A stretch of DNA of 64,000 bases from an uncultured Lactobacillus sp. (GCA_937874695.1 CALNAJ010000027.1:124001-188000), one strand, 5' to 3'; positions 24,535 to 33,854 are shown, numbered from the stretch's first letter. Numbers and translations are program-made. Notes: generated from the letters alone by a model not told the origin.

Positions 24535-25431
24535 ATGCAAAATCCAAGAAAAATTGGGCTGTGGTCACTGACGTTCCTGCTCGTGTTGGGCATCATCGGT
24601 GGTGGCTTTGCCTGGCAGCATCAGCAGCAAAAGCAACGGCAGCCACGCATTGTCGCCACGACCTACGCGGTGGTTCAGATTGCTGATAAGCTCAATCTGC
24701 CACTGGTGGGGATTCCCACAACGGCGAACCAGATTCCTAAGCGTTATCAACATGTGACAAAGGTGGGGAACCCGATGAATCCCAGTGTGGAAAAAATCAC
24801 GGCATTGAAGCCCACAGCGGTGTATTCGGTGACCACGCTCAGCGACCAGTTTGGCAAAGCCTTTAAGGCACAACACGTGGTCCCACATTTTCTCGACCTA
24901 ACGAGTGTAGGACACCTCGAGACGACGTTAGCCCAGCTCGGCAAACGTTATAATCGGCAGAGTGCCGCAGCCAAGCAAGTCGCTAAGATTCAGGCGGCCA
25001 AACGAACAGCCAAGCAGCGGGCTCAGAACCGACCGGCACCTCGAGTACTGGTCATCATGGGATTGCCCGGTGCGAATTACATGGTCGCCACCAATCGGGC
25101 CTACGTGGGTGACTTGACGCGGTTGGCTGGTGGGAAGAATATTTTTACCAGCAAGGATCAGGAGTACATGCAACCCAACGATGAGGCCATCCAGAAGGCC
25201 AATCCACAGGTGATTCTCCGGCTGGAACACGCGATGCCCAAGATGGTCACTAGTCAATTCAACCAGGAGTTTAAGGACAATAAGATGTGGGCCACAACCT
25301 CGGCTGTGAAGCACCACCGGGTCTACGACCTTCAGGAACCAACCTTTGATGCCACGGCTAACATGCAGGCGGCTACGGCGCTCAAGCAGGTCAGTCACTG
25401 GCTCTATCCCACAAGGGGGGCTGGGGCATGA
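24535..25431 (+). CDS. Heme ABC transporter substrate-binding protein, IsdE-like
   Basis: The 298-residue protein has the two-lobed periplasmic-binding fold of the FecB/IsdE group (IVATTYAVVQIADKLNLPLVGI, then VGNPMNPSVEKITALKPTAVYS). Unusually, the N terminus has a membrane segment (about residues 9-27) but no lipobox cysteine, so it is held by an uncleaved anchor and not by lipid. It follows an AGGAGG site 12 bases after the NEAT gene and overlaps the permease gene by four bases (ATGA). Confidence 0.86.
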   Translation: MQNPRKIGLWSLTFLLVLGIIGGGFAWQHQQQKQRQPRIVATTYAVVQIADKLNLPLVGIPTTANQIPKRYQHVTKVGNPMNPSVEKITALKPTAVYSVTTLSDQFGKAFKAQHVVPHFLDLTSVGHLETTLAQLGKRYNRQSAAAKQVAKIQAAKRTAKQRAQNRPAPRVLVIMGLPGANYMVATNRAYVGDLTRLAGGKNIFTSKDQEYMQPNDEAIQKANPQVILRLEHAMPKMVTSQFNQEFKDNKMWATTSAVKHHRVYDLQEPTFDATANMQAATALKQVSHWLYPTRGAGA

Positions 25432-26399
25432 CCAAACACGCAGGGTGGTGGTACGGGGGTGTACTGACGCTCCTCGTGGTCACGATTGCGGTGGCCCTCA
25501 TGGCGGGGACGACCTGGCTCGGACCGGGACGACTGTGGACGATTGCCAGTCAACCGGCCAGTCGCGACTTTGTGACGGTCTTCAATCTGCGACTGCCCCG
25601 AATCGTAAGTAGTCTGATCTGTGGGGGCAGTCTGGCGGTTGCCGGGGCGCTCTTTCAGGCGGTCTTTCGTAACCCCATTGCCGATCCCAGTATTCTAGGA
25701 ATCAGCTCGGCGGCGGACTTCTTTAAGCTTGGGGGCGCGTTACTGTTGCCCTGGCTACCCGGCCGTAACTGGGTGCTGGCCATGATTGGCGGCTTGGTTG
25801 CCCTGACGATTCTGACCAGTGGCAAGGCCTTACGAGACCCGTACCGACTGATTATTGTCGGGGTGGCCCTCGATGCCACGTTTGTCGGTCTAGCCCGGCT
25901 CGTCAGCAGCGGTCAGGCGTCTCAAGTCATGCAGAGCACCTTTAATGCCGTGACCTGGAGCGATACTGTGGCCTTGCTGGTTCTGGGCCTCTTAGGGCTC
26001 GTAGTAGCCTTACTGCTGGCACCCTGGGCCAATGATCTAAAACTAGCGGATGCGGCGTTACAGACGATTGGTGTGCCTGTCAGGGTGATCCGGTGGATCT
26101 TACTTCTGCTGGGGATGTACCTGGCCGTCAGTGTGACCGCCATTGTGGGGACGATTCCGTTTGTCGGGATTGTGATTCCTAACTTGGCGCGACGGTTCGT
26201 GGGGCACGACTACCAGACACTGATTCCGTTCTCCATGTTAGCGGGCGCGTGGTTGATGTTGGCGGCGGATACGCTGGGCAGAACGGTTATCGTGCCCAGT
26301 GAAATTTCCGCGGCGACCATGATGGCCGTGATCGGCGGGCCATTTGTGATTATTCTCTTACAACGGGGGCGAGGTTTCCATGGAATTACAACACGTTAG
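25428..26399 (+). CDS. Heme/iron ABC transporter permease (FecCD family)
   Basis: The 323-residue protein has about nine to ten membrane segments. The FecCD features are clear: LRLPRIVSSLICGGSLAVAG near residues 50-69, NPIADPSILGISS, and GTIPFVGIVIPNLARRFVGHD in the C-terminal third, the loop that docks the ATPase. It would form a homodimeric channel. The next gene overlaps it by 20 bases. Confidence 0.92.
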   Translation: MTKHAGWWYGGVLTLLVVTIAVALMAGTTWLGPGRLWTIASQPASRDFVTVFNLRLPRIVSSLICGGSLAVAGALFQAVFRNPIADPSILGISSAADFFKLGGALLLPWLPGRNWVLAMIGGLVALTILTSGKALRDPYRLIIVGVALDATFVGLARLVSSGQASQVMQSTFNAVTWSDTVALLVLGLLGLVVALLLAPWANDLKLADAALQTIGVPVRVIRWILLLLGMYLAVSVTAIVGTIPFVGIVIPNLARRFVGHDYQTLIPFSMLAGAWLMLAADTLGRTVIVPSEISAATMMAVIGGPFVIILLQRGRGFHGITTR

Positions 26400-27144
26400 T
26401 TACCAGTACCCCGGTCAGGAGAATGGGGTCACGGACCTGTCGGGAACGTTTCCGGCAGGGAAAATCACCACGATCATTGGGCCAAATGGGGCCGGTAAGT
26501 CGACATTATTAAAGATCTTGTCGCGGCAAGCCACTCCACAATCGGGAACAGTGACGCTGGCGGAAAGGCCACTGACGGCGTACACGAATAAGTTGTTGGC
26601 ACAGAGAATCGCGGTCGTCAGTCAACGGCATGAGCTATACGATGACATGACGGTCGCCGCGGTGGTCAAGATGGGGCGGCTGCCCTATCACGGCCTGTTG
26701 GCGACGGTGCCGGATGAAGAGGTGACCGATTTTCTCGCACAGACAGGCCTCACGTCGCTGGCGGATGCCCATTTGGATGATCTGTCAGGTGGCCAGCAAC
26801 AACGCGTCTGGCTGGCGATGGCCCTAGCTCAGGAGCCACAAGTCCTGTTGCTGGATGAGCCCACAACCTATCTGGATGTGCACTACCAGCAAGCCTTGAT
26901 GACCCAGTTACGACAACTCGCCGCGGCGGGGATGACGGTGATTCAGGTCCTACATGACATTAATCAGGCGTTCACGGTCAGCGACTGGCTGTGGCTCTTA
27001 CAAGATGGCCGACTGGTCGCCGCGGGGACGCCTAGTGACTTGCGGCAAGCGCCGTTGTTAGCGAAGACTTTCCAGACACCGATAGAGATCGTGGATGTAC
27101 CACGGCTGGGACCGTACATTGTGCAGGTGCCGGAAGCAACATAA
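26380..27144 (+). CDS. Heme/iron ABC transporter ATPase (FecE family)
   Basis: The 254-residue ATPase has Walker A GPNGAGKST, the signature LSGGQQQRVWLAMAL, Walker B VLLLDEPTTYLD and the switch histidine in VLHDINQA. The MGRLPYHG motif is characteristic of iron-siderophore and heme importers. It is the last overlapping gene of the uptake operon. Confidence 0.93.
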   Translation: MELQHVSYQYPGQENGVTDLSGTFPAGKITTIIGPNGAGKSTLLKILSRQATPQSGTVTLAERPLTAYTNKLLAQRIAVVSQRHELYDDMTVAAVVKMGRLPYHGLLATVPDEEVTDFLAQTGLTSLADAHLDDLSGGQQQRVWLAMALAQEPQVLLLDEPTTYLDVHYQQALMTQLRQLAAAGMTVIQVLHDINQAFTVSDWLWLLQDGRLVAAGTPSDLRQAPLLAKTFQTPIEIVDVPRLGPYIVQVPEAT

Positions 27145-27365
27145 TGCGGGTTACTGAAAGTTGCCTATACTTATACCAATGTAAAAAACAGCGAATTTGT
27201 CGCATGATTTCGCAGGACTTAATAAAAAGTTAAGATGATAGTGTGGCCAGCTACCAGGGCCTTTACAATGCAGGTTGATTGTCCAATATTTGAAAACGGT
27301 TGCTCCGCCGGTACGCAAAGGGTGTTATGATTTAGCTAACGGTTGACTATGAATAGGAGGAATCA

Positions 27366-27842
27366 ATGATGGGACAATCAGTTGTACTCTATCTTTCAAA
27401 TACGGGGCATACGGAAGCGGTCGCCAAGAAAATTGCGACGGCAACGGGGGCCCAACTCGTTGCGATTACTCCTCAGGAAGCTTACACAGTGGCTGACTTA
27501 GACTGGAATGATCATACGAGTCGTAGCTATCATGAAATGCATGCTGGGCGGGTGCGTCCGGCCATTCAACCGGTTGACGCGGCTGTGGTTGCACAGGCCA
27601 CGACGATTTATCTAGGCTTTCCGCTGTGGTGGGCCACGGCACCGCGGCCGGTTGATACGTTGCTAGACAGTCTGGACTTCGCGGGCAAGGTTGTCTGGCC
27701 GTTCTGTACGTCGGGGTCGTCCCCAATCGATGAGGCAACGTCACAACTGCGTCGGGATTATCCGGCAGTTGCGTGGCATGCTGGCCAGCGCTTTACGACC
27801 CAGATGACGAGTGACGATGTGCGGAAATGGTCGCAGAGTTAA
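27366..27842 (+). CDS. Flavodoxin-like protein
   Basis: The 158-residue protein has the FMN phosphate loop LSNTGHTEAVAKKI near residues 8-21 and the aromatic flavin loop TIYLGFPLWWATAP near residues 80-93. It belongs to the flavodoxin_4 type, which reduces quinones or serves as a small electron carrier. It lies 220 bases behind the heme-uptake operon on the same strand, with an AGGAGG site; a link to heme iron release is possible but not shown. Confidence 0.88.
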   Translation: MMGQSVVLYLSNTGHTEAVAKKIATATGAQLVAITPQEAYTVADLDWNDHTSRSYHEMHAGRVRPAIQPVDAAVVAQATTIYLGFPLWWATAPRPVDTLLDSLDFAGKVVWPFCTSGSSPIDEATSQLRRDYPAVAWHAGQRFTTQMTSDDVRKWSQS

Positions 27843-27880
27843 GTACCGCGAACATAGTAGTGACAGTTAAATTGAAATTT

Positions 27881-27933
27881 AAAAGAGTTCCATCAAGGCT
27901 ATCAATAAGATAGCTTTGACGGAACTCTTTTTG
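27881..27933 (+). terminator. Terminator after the flavodoxin gene
   Basis: AAAGAGTTCCATCAAGGCTATC and its complement form a 20-bp-class stem around AATAA, ending in T5. The arms also allow use on the minus strand. Confidence 0.9.
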
Positions 27934-27960
27934 TGGTTGATTTGGATTTGTTTAGAGATT

Positions 27961-28080
27961 TTTCCTCTAATTATCTCTAGCTGAAACGTGCGTCAAGGAG
28001 CAGCCAGCTGCGCTTAACCCCATAAGAAGAATAATCAAAACCCGGGATTTTTCTCCTTATGACGTTAATGCTCAGGCTTT
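27961..28080 (-). repeat. Family B structured repeat, copy B6 (partial, tandem with B5)
   Basis: Read on the minus strand: GAGCATTAACGTCATAAGG, inner hairpin, TTATGGGGTTAAGCGCAG, then GACGCACGTTTCAGC. The 5' strand of the outer stem is missing. It shares its last 35 bases (CTAGAGATAATTAGAGGAAA) with copy B5, so the pair looks like a tandem duplication of about 120 bases. Confidence 0.65.
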
Positions 28081-28218
28081 TCCTCTAATTATCTCTAGCT
28101 GAAACGTGCGCCAGGAGGCAGCTGGTTGCGCTTAACCCCAATAAGGAAATAATCCAAGCCCGGAATTTTTCCCTTATTGACGTTAATGCTCGCCAGCTAA
28201 CCGCCTCCTTCTGCACTC
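28081..28218 (-). repeat. Family B structured repeat, copy B5
   Basis: Read on the minus strand, GGAGGC-(GGTT)-AGCTGG pairs with CCAGCTGCCTCC, again leaving the 4-base bulge. The inner stem TTAACGTCAATAAGG / CCTTATTGGGGTTAA matches B4, and the box GCGCACGTTTCAG follows. It starts directly behind the ppx stop codon at 28221. Confidence 0.75.
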
Positions 28219-28220
28219 TT

Positions 28221-29156
28221 TTATTCTACCCCGTTCTTAATCTCATTAATCCGGTTGAATAGGATACCATCCCGTAATCCGGCGTTTGAGAACGTGATTT
28301 GTTGGGAATCCAGTAGCCGCATGAGTAGGGTTACCGGAATCAGGCCACCGATGATGATGTCTGCCCGGTCCTTGGACAAGCCCGGAACCTTCTTACGGCC
28401 TGCTAGGTCTAGGCCTAATAGTTGGATCAGGGTGGCGTAGACGTCTTCAGCCGATAGCTTGTAACCGTGGACGTCTTCGAAATTCAGAAAGTTCTTCTTG
28501 CGCCGGTTGATCTTGGCCAGCGTCCGGTTGGCACCGCCTAACCCAATGATGGGCAGGTTCGTTGCTTCTCGGAGCCACCACACGTCGTTGAAGACGCTGT
28601 TGACGAAGGTCATCGCTTCAAATAGGGAGTCGGCCTTGACTACATCGCTCTCCAAATAGCTCTGTGACAGGGTTACGGAACCTAGGGGAATTGAGACGAC
28701 CTGCTTCATCTGTTGATTCTGAACCAGAATCAATTCGGAAGAGGCCCCCCCGGTATCGACCAGTAAGCCGTTGACCACAGGGAGGGTGTTAACGACCCCC
28801 AGGTAATCATAGCGGGCTTCCGTGGCGCCAGAGATGACGTTGAAGGATAAACCAATCTTGTCTTTGACTAACTTGAGGAATTGTTTTTGGTTGCTGGCTT
28901 GACGGACGGCCGCGGTTGCCACAGCTTGAATGTCCGGCTTGTCGAGTTGACTGTAAATCTTTTTGAATTCGCCCAGTGCGGTGAGGGTCCGCGCAATTGA
29001 TTCGGGCTGTAGAACTTGCTCCTCGCCCATGTTTTCCGATAGACGGACGTAGCGCTTGACCTGTTCGATGGTCTTGTGGTTACCAGCACCATCAATTTCG
29101 CTGATGGTCATACGAACTGAGTTTGAACCTAAGTCGATAACGACTAAGTTTTCCAT
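28221..29156 (-). CDS. ppx: Exopolyphosphatase / Ppx-GppA family phosphatase
   Basis: The 311-residue protein has the ASKHA fold: VIDLGSNSVRMTI at residues 5-17, EARYDYLGV and the second phosphate loop LVDTGGASSELILV near residues 132-145. Enzymes of this short form release phosphate from polyphosphate or hydrolyse pppGpp. It is the third gene of a ppx-ppk-ppx unit and its start coincides with the ppk stop codon. Having two Ppx-type proteins around Ppk suggests fine control of polyphosphate level. Confidence 0.92.
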   Translation of the reverse strand: MENLVVIDLGSNSVRMTISEIDGAGNHKTIEQVKRYVRLSENMGEEQVLQPESIARTLTALGEFKKIYSQLDKPDIQAVATAAVRQASNQKQFLKLVKDKIGLSFNVISGATEARYDYLGVVNTLPVVNGLLVDTGGASSELILVQNQQMKQVVSIPLGSVTLSQSYLESDVVKADSLFEAMTFVNSVFNDVWWLREATNLPIIGLGGANRTLAKINRRKKNFLNFEDVHGYKLSAEDVYATLIQLLGLDLAGRKKVPGLSKDRADIIIGGLIPVTLLMRLLDSQQITFSNAGLRDGILFNRINEIKNGVE

Positions 29157-31321
29157 TACTGAGGACTCCGATCAATGGGGGATTTTGGTTGATTCTTGGG
29201 ACTAAGCATTGGTTTAAACTGTCGCGGAGCATTAACGGCCTCCGGGGAATTGTCGACACCGATTTTACGCTTATTCGTGGCTTCTTGCATGAAAGTCGCT
29301 TGTGCATCCAGCGGATCGAGTCCGCGCCGGTCGACCCGCGTGAAGGTCCGGTCCGCGAGCAGTACCCGTGTCTGGACGTTATCGTGCCAGAGGGTGGCAA
29401 AAATATCGAAGACCCGTTGCCGCAAGTCGGACTGCAGGATAGGGAAGAGCAACTCTACTCGACGGTTCAGGTTCCGCGTCATCAGGTCGGCACTGGATAG
29501 GTAGATCTGGGGATCGCCGTTGTTGGCGAAGCCGTAGATCCGGCTGTGTTCCAGAAAACGCCCAACAATCGAGTGGACCTCAATATTTTCACTGATTTCG
29601 GGGATCCCCACGTTTAAGCAGCAAATGCCCCGAACAATCAGCTTGATGTGGACGCCAGCGTGAGAGGCCTCGTAAAGCTTGGCAATCATGTCGGAATCGG
29701 ACAGCGAGTTCATCTTCATTTCGATCCAGGCGGGTTGTCCAGCCTTAGCGTTACTGATCTCTTGGTCGATCTTGGAGACGATAAACTCACGAATGCCATC
29801 GGGAGACATGTGGAGCTGGTGGAAGTAAGGGGGTTCGGAGTAGCCAGATAACATGTTAAAGATGTTGGAGGCGTCGATTCCCATGTCGGTGTTGGTCGTC
29901 ATCAACCCGAGGTCGGTGTAGAAGTGGGCGGTGACGTCGTTGTAGTTCCCGGTTCCCATGTGCATGTAGCGGCGAATCCCATCGGGTTCCCGCCGGACAA
30001 CGAGGGCCAGCTTGCAGTGAGTCTTCAGGCCAATCAGGCCATAAATAACGTGACAGCCCATCTTTTCCAATTGTTGGGCCCAGTGGACGTTGTTTTCTTC
30101 ATCAAAACGGGCCTTCACTTCGACCAGCACAGTGACCTGCTTGCCATTTTGCGCAGCGGAGCCCAGGTACTTGATGATCGGTGAGTTAGCCGATACCCGA
30201 TACAGGGTCATCTTGATGGCCAAGACCTCATCGTCTGTCGCCGCTTGGCGAATAAATTCGGTGACGGCGGAGAAGGAGTCAAAGGGGTGGTGAACCAGGA
30301 CGTCGCGGTGCCGAATCGTCTTGAAAATGTCATCGTCAGCGGTGACGCCCGGCGTCTGAGCGGCGGTGAAGGCCGGGTAGAGCTGGTCGTCGTGGTTGCT
30401 GATCTGCTTGGTCCATTTGCTCAGGAAGGTCAGATCGATGGGACCACCGATGTTGTAGACGGCGTAATCGGCAATCTTGATGGAGGTTGCTAGACGCTTC
30501 TCCAGGGAATCGGAAATGCCGGCTTCGACTTCCATTCGCACGGCACTCCCGTGTTCCCGGCGCTTCAGCTGTTGCTCGACTTCCTTCAACAGGTCGGAGG
30601 TATCTTCTTCGGCCACGTCCAAATCCATGTCCCGGATGACCCGGTAGTTCGCGGCTTCCTTGACCTCGTAGCCGATAAACAGGTTGCCGATGAAGGCTTT
30701 GATGATATCCTCTAGCAGGATGAAATCATTGTCGGCCCCTGGTAGGCGCACGGTTCGAGGGAAGATGTCGGGCACTTGCACGGTGGCGAAGCGTTTATCT
30801 TTCTTGTTACCGTCCTTGAAGAGTCTCAGGGCAATGTTTAATGTATTATTCCCAATGAATGGGAAGGGCCGTGAGCTGTCGACGGCCATGGGCGTCAGGG
30901 CCGGGGAAATCTCATCGTTGAAGTATTTCTGAATGAAACGGAACTGCTGCGAGGAGAGTTCCTTAACGATCCTGAGGTGAATATTCAGGTTGGCCAGAAG
31001 TGGCAGTAGCATCCGATTTAGAGTGGAATACTGCTTAACGACCTGGTCGTGAGCCTTGGCGTTGACCGCCAACAGTTGGGCTTCAGCCGTCATCCCCGAG
31101 GCATCGGGCTTGGCATAGTTGACCGCCGCTAACTTTGAGAGCGAGGCCACCCGCACCATGAAGAATTCATCCACGTTGCTCTGGGTGATGCCGAGAAACC
31201 GCACGCGTTCTAGCAAAGGATTGGCCTTATCACGGGCTTCTTCCAGGACGCGGTCGTTGAAGTCTAACCAGCTGAGTTCCCGGTTGGTATAGTACTTGAC
31301 GTCTTTATAATCCATTGTCAT
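29156..31321 (-). CDS. ppk1: Polyphosphate kinase 1
   Basis: Ppk1 builds inorganic polyphosphate from ATP. The 721-residue protein has the N-terminal NRELSWLDFNDRVLEEA, the head domain, and two catalytic C-terminal domains with LVHHPFDSF, KMTLYRVSANSPI and the histidine region YMHMGTGNYND where the phospho-enzyme forms. The C-terminal 40 residues are a Pro/Asn-rich extension. The start ATG overlaps the upstream stop (ATGA) and follows an AAGGAG site nine bases away, typical of translational coupling. Confidence 0.96.
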   Translation of the reverse strand: MTMDYKDVKYYTNRELSWLDFNDRVLEEARDKANPLLERVRFLGITQSNVDEFFMVRVASLSKLAAVNYAKPDASGMTAEAQLLAVNAKAHDQVVKQYSTLNRMLLPLLANLNIHLRIVKELSSQQFRFIQKYFNDEISPALTPMAVDSSRPFPFIGNNTLNIALRLFKDGNKKDKRFATVQVPDIFPRTVRLPGADNDFILLEDIIKAFIGNLFIGYEVKEAANYRVIRDMDLDVAEEDTSDLLKEVEQQLKRREHGSAVRMEVEAGISDSLEKRLATSIKIADYAVYNIGGPIDLTFLSKWTKQISNHDDQLYPAFTAAQTPGVTADDDIFKTIRHRDVLVHHPFDSFSAVTEFIRQAATDDEVLAIKMTLYRVSANSPIIKYLGSAAQNGKQVTVLVEVKARFDEENNVHWAQQLEKMGCHVIYGLIGLKTHCKLALVVRREPDGIRRYMHMGTGNYNDVTAHFYTDLGLMTTNTDMGIDASNIFNMLSGYSEPPYFHQLHMSPDGIREFIVSKIDQEISNAKAGQPAWIEMKMNSLSDSDMIAKLYEASHAGVHIKLIVRGICCLNVGIPEISENIEVHSIVGRFLEHSRIYGFANNGDPQIYLSSADLMTRNLNRRVELLFPILQSDLRQRVFDIFATLWHDNVQTRVLLADRTFTRVDRRGLDPLDAQATFMQEATNKRKIGVDNSPEAVNAPRQFKPMLSPKNQPKSPIDRSPQ

Positions 31322-32856
31322 TTGTGTAATCTCCTTTGCTTAAACACGGGTTGCAGGCCGAATACGTCGGTGAAGAACTGGGCCTTGTAGTTGAATGCCC
31401 AGCGGATCAGGGAGAGATCGTCATCGCTAAACGCGGTGATGATGACCTTGTTGGTCCGAACGGAGACTGAGATGCGTTGAATGGTCTGTTGGTGCGCATC
31501 GTCGAGGGCATCGGCTAAGCGGAGAATCGCGGCTAATTTGGCCACGGTCAGGCGCTTGTCTGGGGTGAGTTGCCGGAAATGGGTAATATCTTCTGCGGGC
31601 GTCCGAGTACTGTGATAGCGTGAGACGGCCGCGATGATTTGAATTTCCTCCGCGGACAGTCCCAGCATTTCGGATTGCTTGAGCACGTAGTCCGAATGCA
31701 GGTAGTGTTCATGGGTGTCGATGAAGCCCCCGATGTCGTGAACGATGGCGGCAACTTGCAGGAGTAGCCGGTCGCGGGCAGTCAGATGGTGGAGCGTCTT
31801 GAGCTGATCGAAGAGGTGGAGGGCAAAGTGCCGTACCAATTCCATATGATGGGGTTCCACGCGATACCGTTGGGCGAGATCGTCCGCGGCCGCCAGAATC
31901 TGGTTCTCAAAGTGATATTTCTGGTTACCGGCTAAGATCTCTTGATTGGTGGTTAAACCATCCAATACGTTGAGGTTAACCAGGTGCAGCTTGTCGGCGT
32001 GAACCACAGCGAGAAGTTTCTGAATCAGGAGAACTTCGGGCAAGACGAGCTCAACGTTTTCTTCTGTGAGGTGGAGACGTTCCATTAAGTATTGGTCGGA
32101 TGCCCCGATAACCTCACGGCTGAACTCGTTGAATTGCTTGAGGGGCAGGGTGAAGCTGACCTCATCTTTAGGGATGAAGTAGTTGTTCAGCGGAGCCGCC
32201 CCGATTAAAATAACCTGATTGTTCGCCGTCTGTAGGCGTTCCGGCAAGAATCGATAGAAGTCGTCAACCTTACTGTTGATGTAATCATCGAGGACATCGA
32301 CTGGGTTGGGCGCGGTGGCCCGCAAACTTTGTAGCACTTCTTTGATGCGGACGGGGCCGAGCTTCATGTTGTGCGAGGCCACCAGATTATCGTGGGCAAA
32401 GAAGGACAGGGTAGCACTCCCAGAATTTAGACCGATAATGGCCGCATGTTTCTTCACGAGGTGGTGGTAGCCGTCGAACTTCAGTGCGATGGCTTCGTTA
32501 CGGACGAACGACTCTTCCCCCAAGGAGAGCCACTTGATACTGAGGCCGGTCCGTACGAAAATCTGATCGCGGATGAACTCGGCGTTGGGCGCGGTGGAGA
32601 GGGCTTGTGAGCCCCAGAGTTGGTAGTTGGTGACACCATAGTCCTTGATGACTTGGAGAAAACCCCGCAGTGCCTCAGCCGCCTCGGCGACCGTTTCAAA
32701 ATCAATCTCTTCATGGTTGTAAATATTTTCCCCAATGGCGACGGTCGATTTGACCCGCTCAGTCTGGGCACCGGTTTTCAGGTTCACGATTGACAGTTCC
32801 ATACTGGAAACATTTACGAGCATTGCGCCAAAATAATTATCAGCCATAAACTTCAT
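31318..32856 (-). CDS. ppx: Exopolyphosphatase with C-terminal HD domain
   Basis: The 512-residue protein joins an N-terminal Ppx/GppA domain (about 1-300) to a C-terminal HD hydrolase domain (about 310-500) with AAIVHDIGGFIDTHEH. The phosphate loops of the N-terminal domain are less well conserved than in the shorter Ppx at 28221 (GLNSGSATLSF in place of DTGGASSEL), so activity may differ. It is the first gene of the polyphosphate operon. A start three codons later (MADNYFG) is equally plausible; the ribosome site is weak for both. Confidence 0.88.
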   Translation of the reverse strand: MKFMADNYFGAMLVNVSSMELSIVNLKTGAQTERVKSTVAIGENIYNHEEIDFETVAEAAEALRGFLQVIKDYGVTNYQLWGSQALSTAPNAEFIRDQIFVRTGLSIKWLSLGEESFVRNEAIALKFDGYHHLVKKHAAIIGLNSGSATLSFFAHDNLVASHNMKLGPVRIKEVLQSLRATAPNPVDVLDDYINSKVDDFYRFLPERLQTANNQVILIGAAPLNNYFIPKDEVSFTLPLKQFNEFSREVIGASDQYLMERLHLTEENVELVLPEVLLIQKLLAVVHADKLHLVNLNVLDGLTTNQEILAGNQKYHFENQILAAADDLAQRYRVEPHHMELVRHFALHLFDQLKTLHHLTARDRLLLQVAAIVHDIGGFIDTHEHYLHSDYVLKQSEMLGLSAEEIQIIAAVSRYHSTRTPAEDITHFRQLTPDKRLTVAKLAAILRLADALDDAHQQTIQRISVSVRTNKVIITAFSDDDLSLIRWAFNYKAQFFTDVFGLQPVFKQRRLHK

Positions 32857-32944
32857 CTACTTTCTATTTCTATTCAACATATGGGTGAAACGGGATGTAC
32901 TGATGGTTTCCGCAGTCAGTTTTTAGTCTTAGTATTTTTAAGTC

Positions 32945-33032
32945 ACGAGTAAAGCCACAACTGATAACTTTAGGAGTGTCGGCTTGTAAGCTATCTTAGC
33001 CGCAGGCGAATCTAACACTCACAAGCCAACAG
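32945..33032 (-). other. Hairpin region behind the licD-like gene
   Basis: Read on the minus strand, GGCTTGTGAG pairs with CTTACAAGCC, with ATAACT / AGTTAT further out. There is no T run, so it is not a classical terminator. The loop contains CGCCTGCGGCTAAG, which resembles the tails of family A repeats. The upstream region of the ppx operon (to 32857) shows no clear promoter. Confidence 0.45.
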
Positions 33033-33854
33033 TTATTCCGTGAAGACCTGGTTATCCATGATGACCTTCTCCAGATGCTTCTCGGTTCGTTGACTTTCCG
33101 GTGGCAATGCCATGTAATCACCATACATCCCCGTTAAAATGCTAGCATACATTTTAGGTACTTGGACCGTGAGATGCTCGAATGGCATCGGCGTTAGGTC
33201 GGTCACTTCCGCAACGGTGAAGACTTCTTTATTGTAACTATATTGTGACGCGAGATTCTTGACTTGTAGAAGGGCCTCATCGCCCTGATATTGCGTCATG
33301 AGGGCCTGTCGTTCAGCCTTTAACGCCTTGACATCTGCTAGCTGGGTCGGCGACAGGGGACTCTGCAACTTTCGCAGGGGGTTGTCTACCAAGTGGTACC
33401 GCAACTGGAAGAGAATCCGGGTATTCAATACCTGAAACTTCGTGAGTTGTTCGCGCTGCAGTCCAATATCCAGTGGGATTCGGTCTAGCGGGAAAATGTC
33501 GATGAAGATTCCCTTACGTGCGGCGTTGACGTTGTTTTTTTCCTCGATGTAGGTGTTTCGGTCGAGCAGTTTGGCATAGCTCAGGCCGTAATTTTCATCG
33601 CTAGCGGGCGTCTGTAAGAAGTAATGGGTATCGGCCAATAGAGCAGGGGCTGCGGCCAGTAACTGGTCGTAATCCGCTCTGAGGAGGCCAACATCCATGT
33701 CATCGTCCCAGGGGATGAAGCCCTGGTGGCGAATCGCGCCCAATAGCGAGCCCCCCATCATGAAATAGGGAAGCTGAAGTTGGTCACACAGGCTGATCAG
33801 TTGCGCCAGGTTGCCGAGCTCTACTTGGTGAATTCGATCAATTAATCGCGTCAT
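33033..33854 (-). CDS. LicD-family phosphotransferase
   Basis: The 273-residue protein carries the LicD signature FMMGGSLLGAIRHQGFIPWDDDMDVGLLRADY near residues 31-62, with the DDDMD metal site, and FIDIFPLDRIP further on. LicD proteins transfer phosphocholine or similar groups to teichoic acids or surface glycans. No choline uptake genes are nearby, so the group and acceptor are unknown. It is a single-gene unit. Confidence 0.88.
   Translation of the reverse strand: MTRLIDRIHQVELGNLAQLISLCDQLQLPYFMMGGSLLGAIRHQGFIPWDDDMDVGLLRADYDQLLAAAPALLADTHYFLQTPASDENYGLSYAKLLDRNTYIEEKNNVNAARKGIFIDIFPLDRIPLDIGLQREQLTKFQVLNTRILFQLRYHLVDNPLRKLQSPLSPTQLADVKALKAERQALMTQYQGDEALLQVKNLASQYSYNKEVFTVAEVTDLTPMPFEHLTVQVPKMYASILTGMYGDYMALPPESQRTEKHLEKVIMDNQVFTE

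Noticed and set aside
27961..28218. CRISPR array, suggested by two repeats of about 120 bases
   Set aside because: There are only two units, without 25-40-base repeats and spacers or cas genes; they are structured repeats of family B.
32945..33032. A seventh family A copy behind the licD-like gene
   Set aside because: Only the tail word CGCCTGCGGCTAAG is shared; the three hairpins and the conserved loop are missing.
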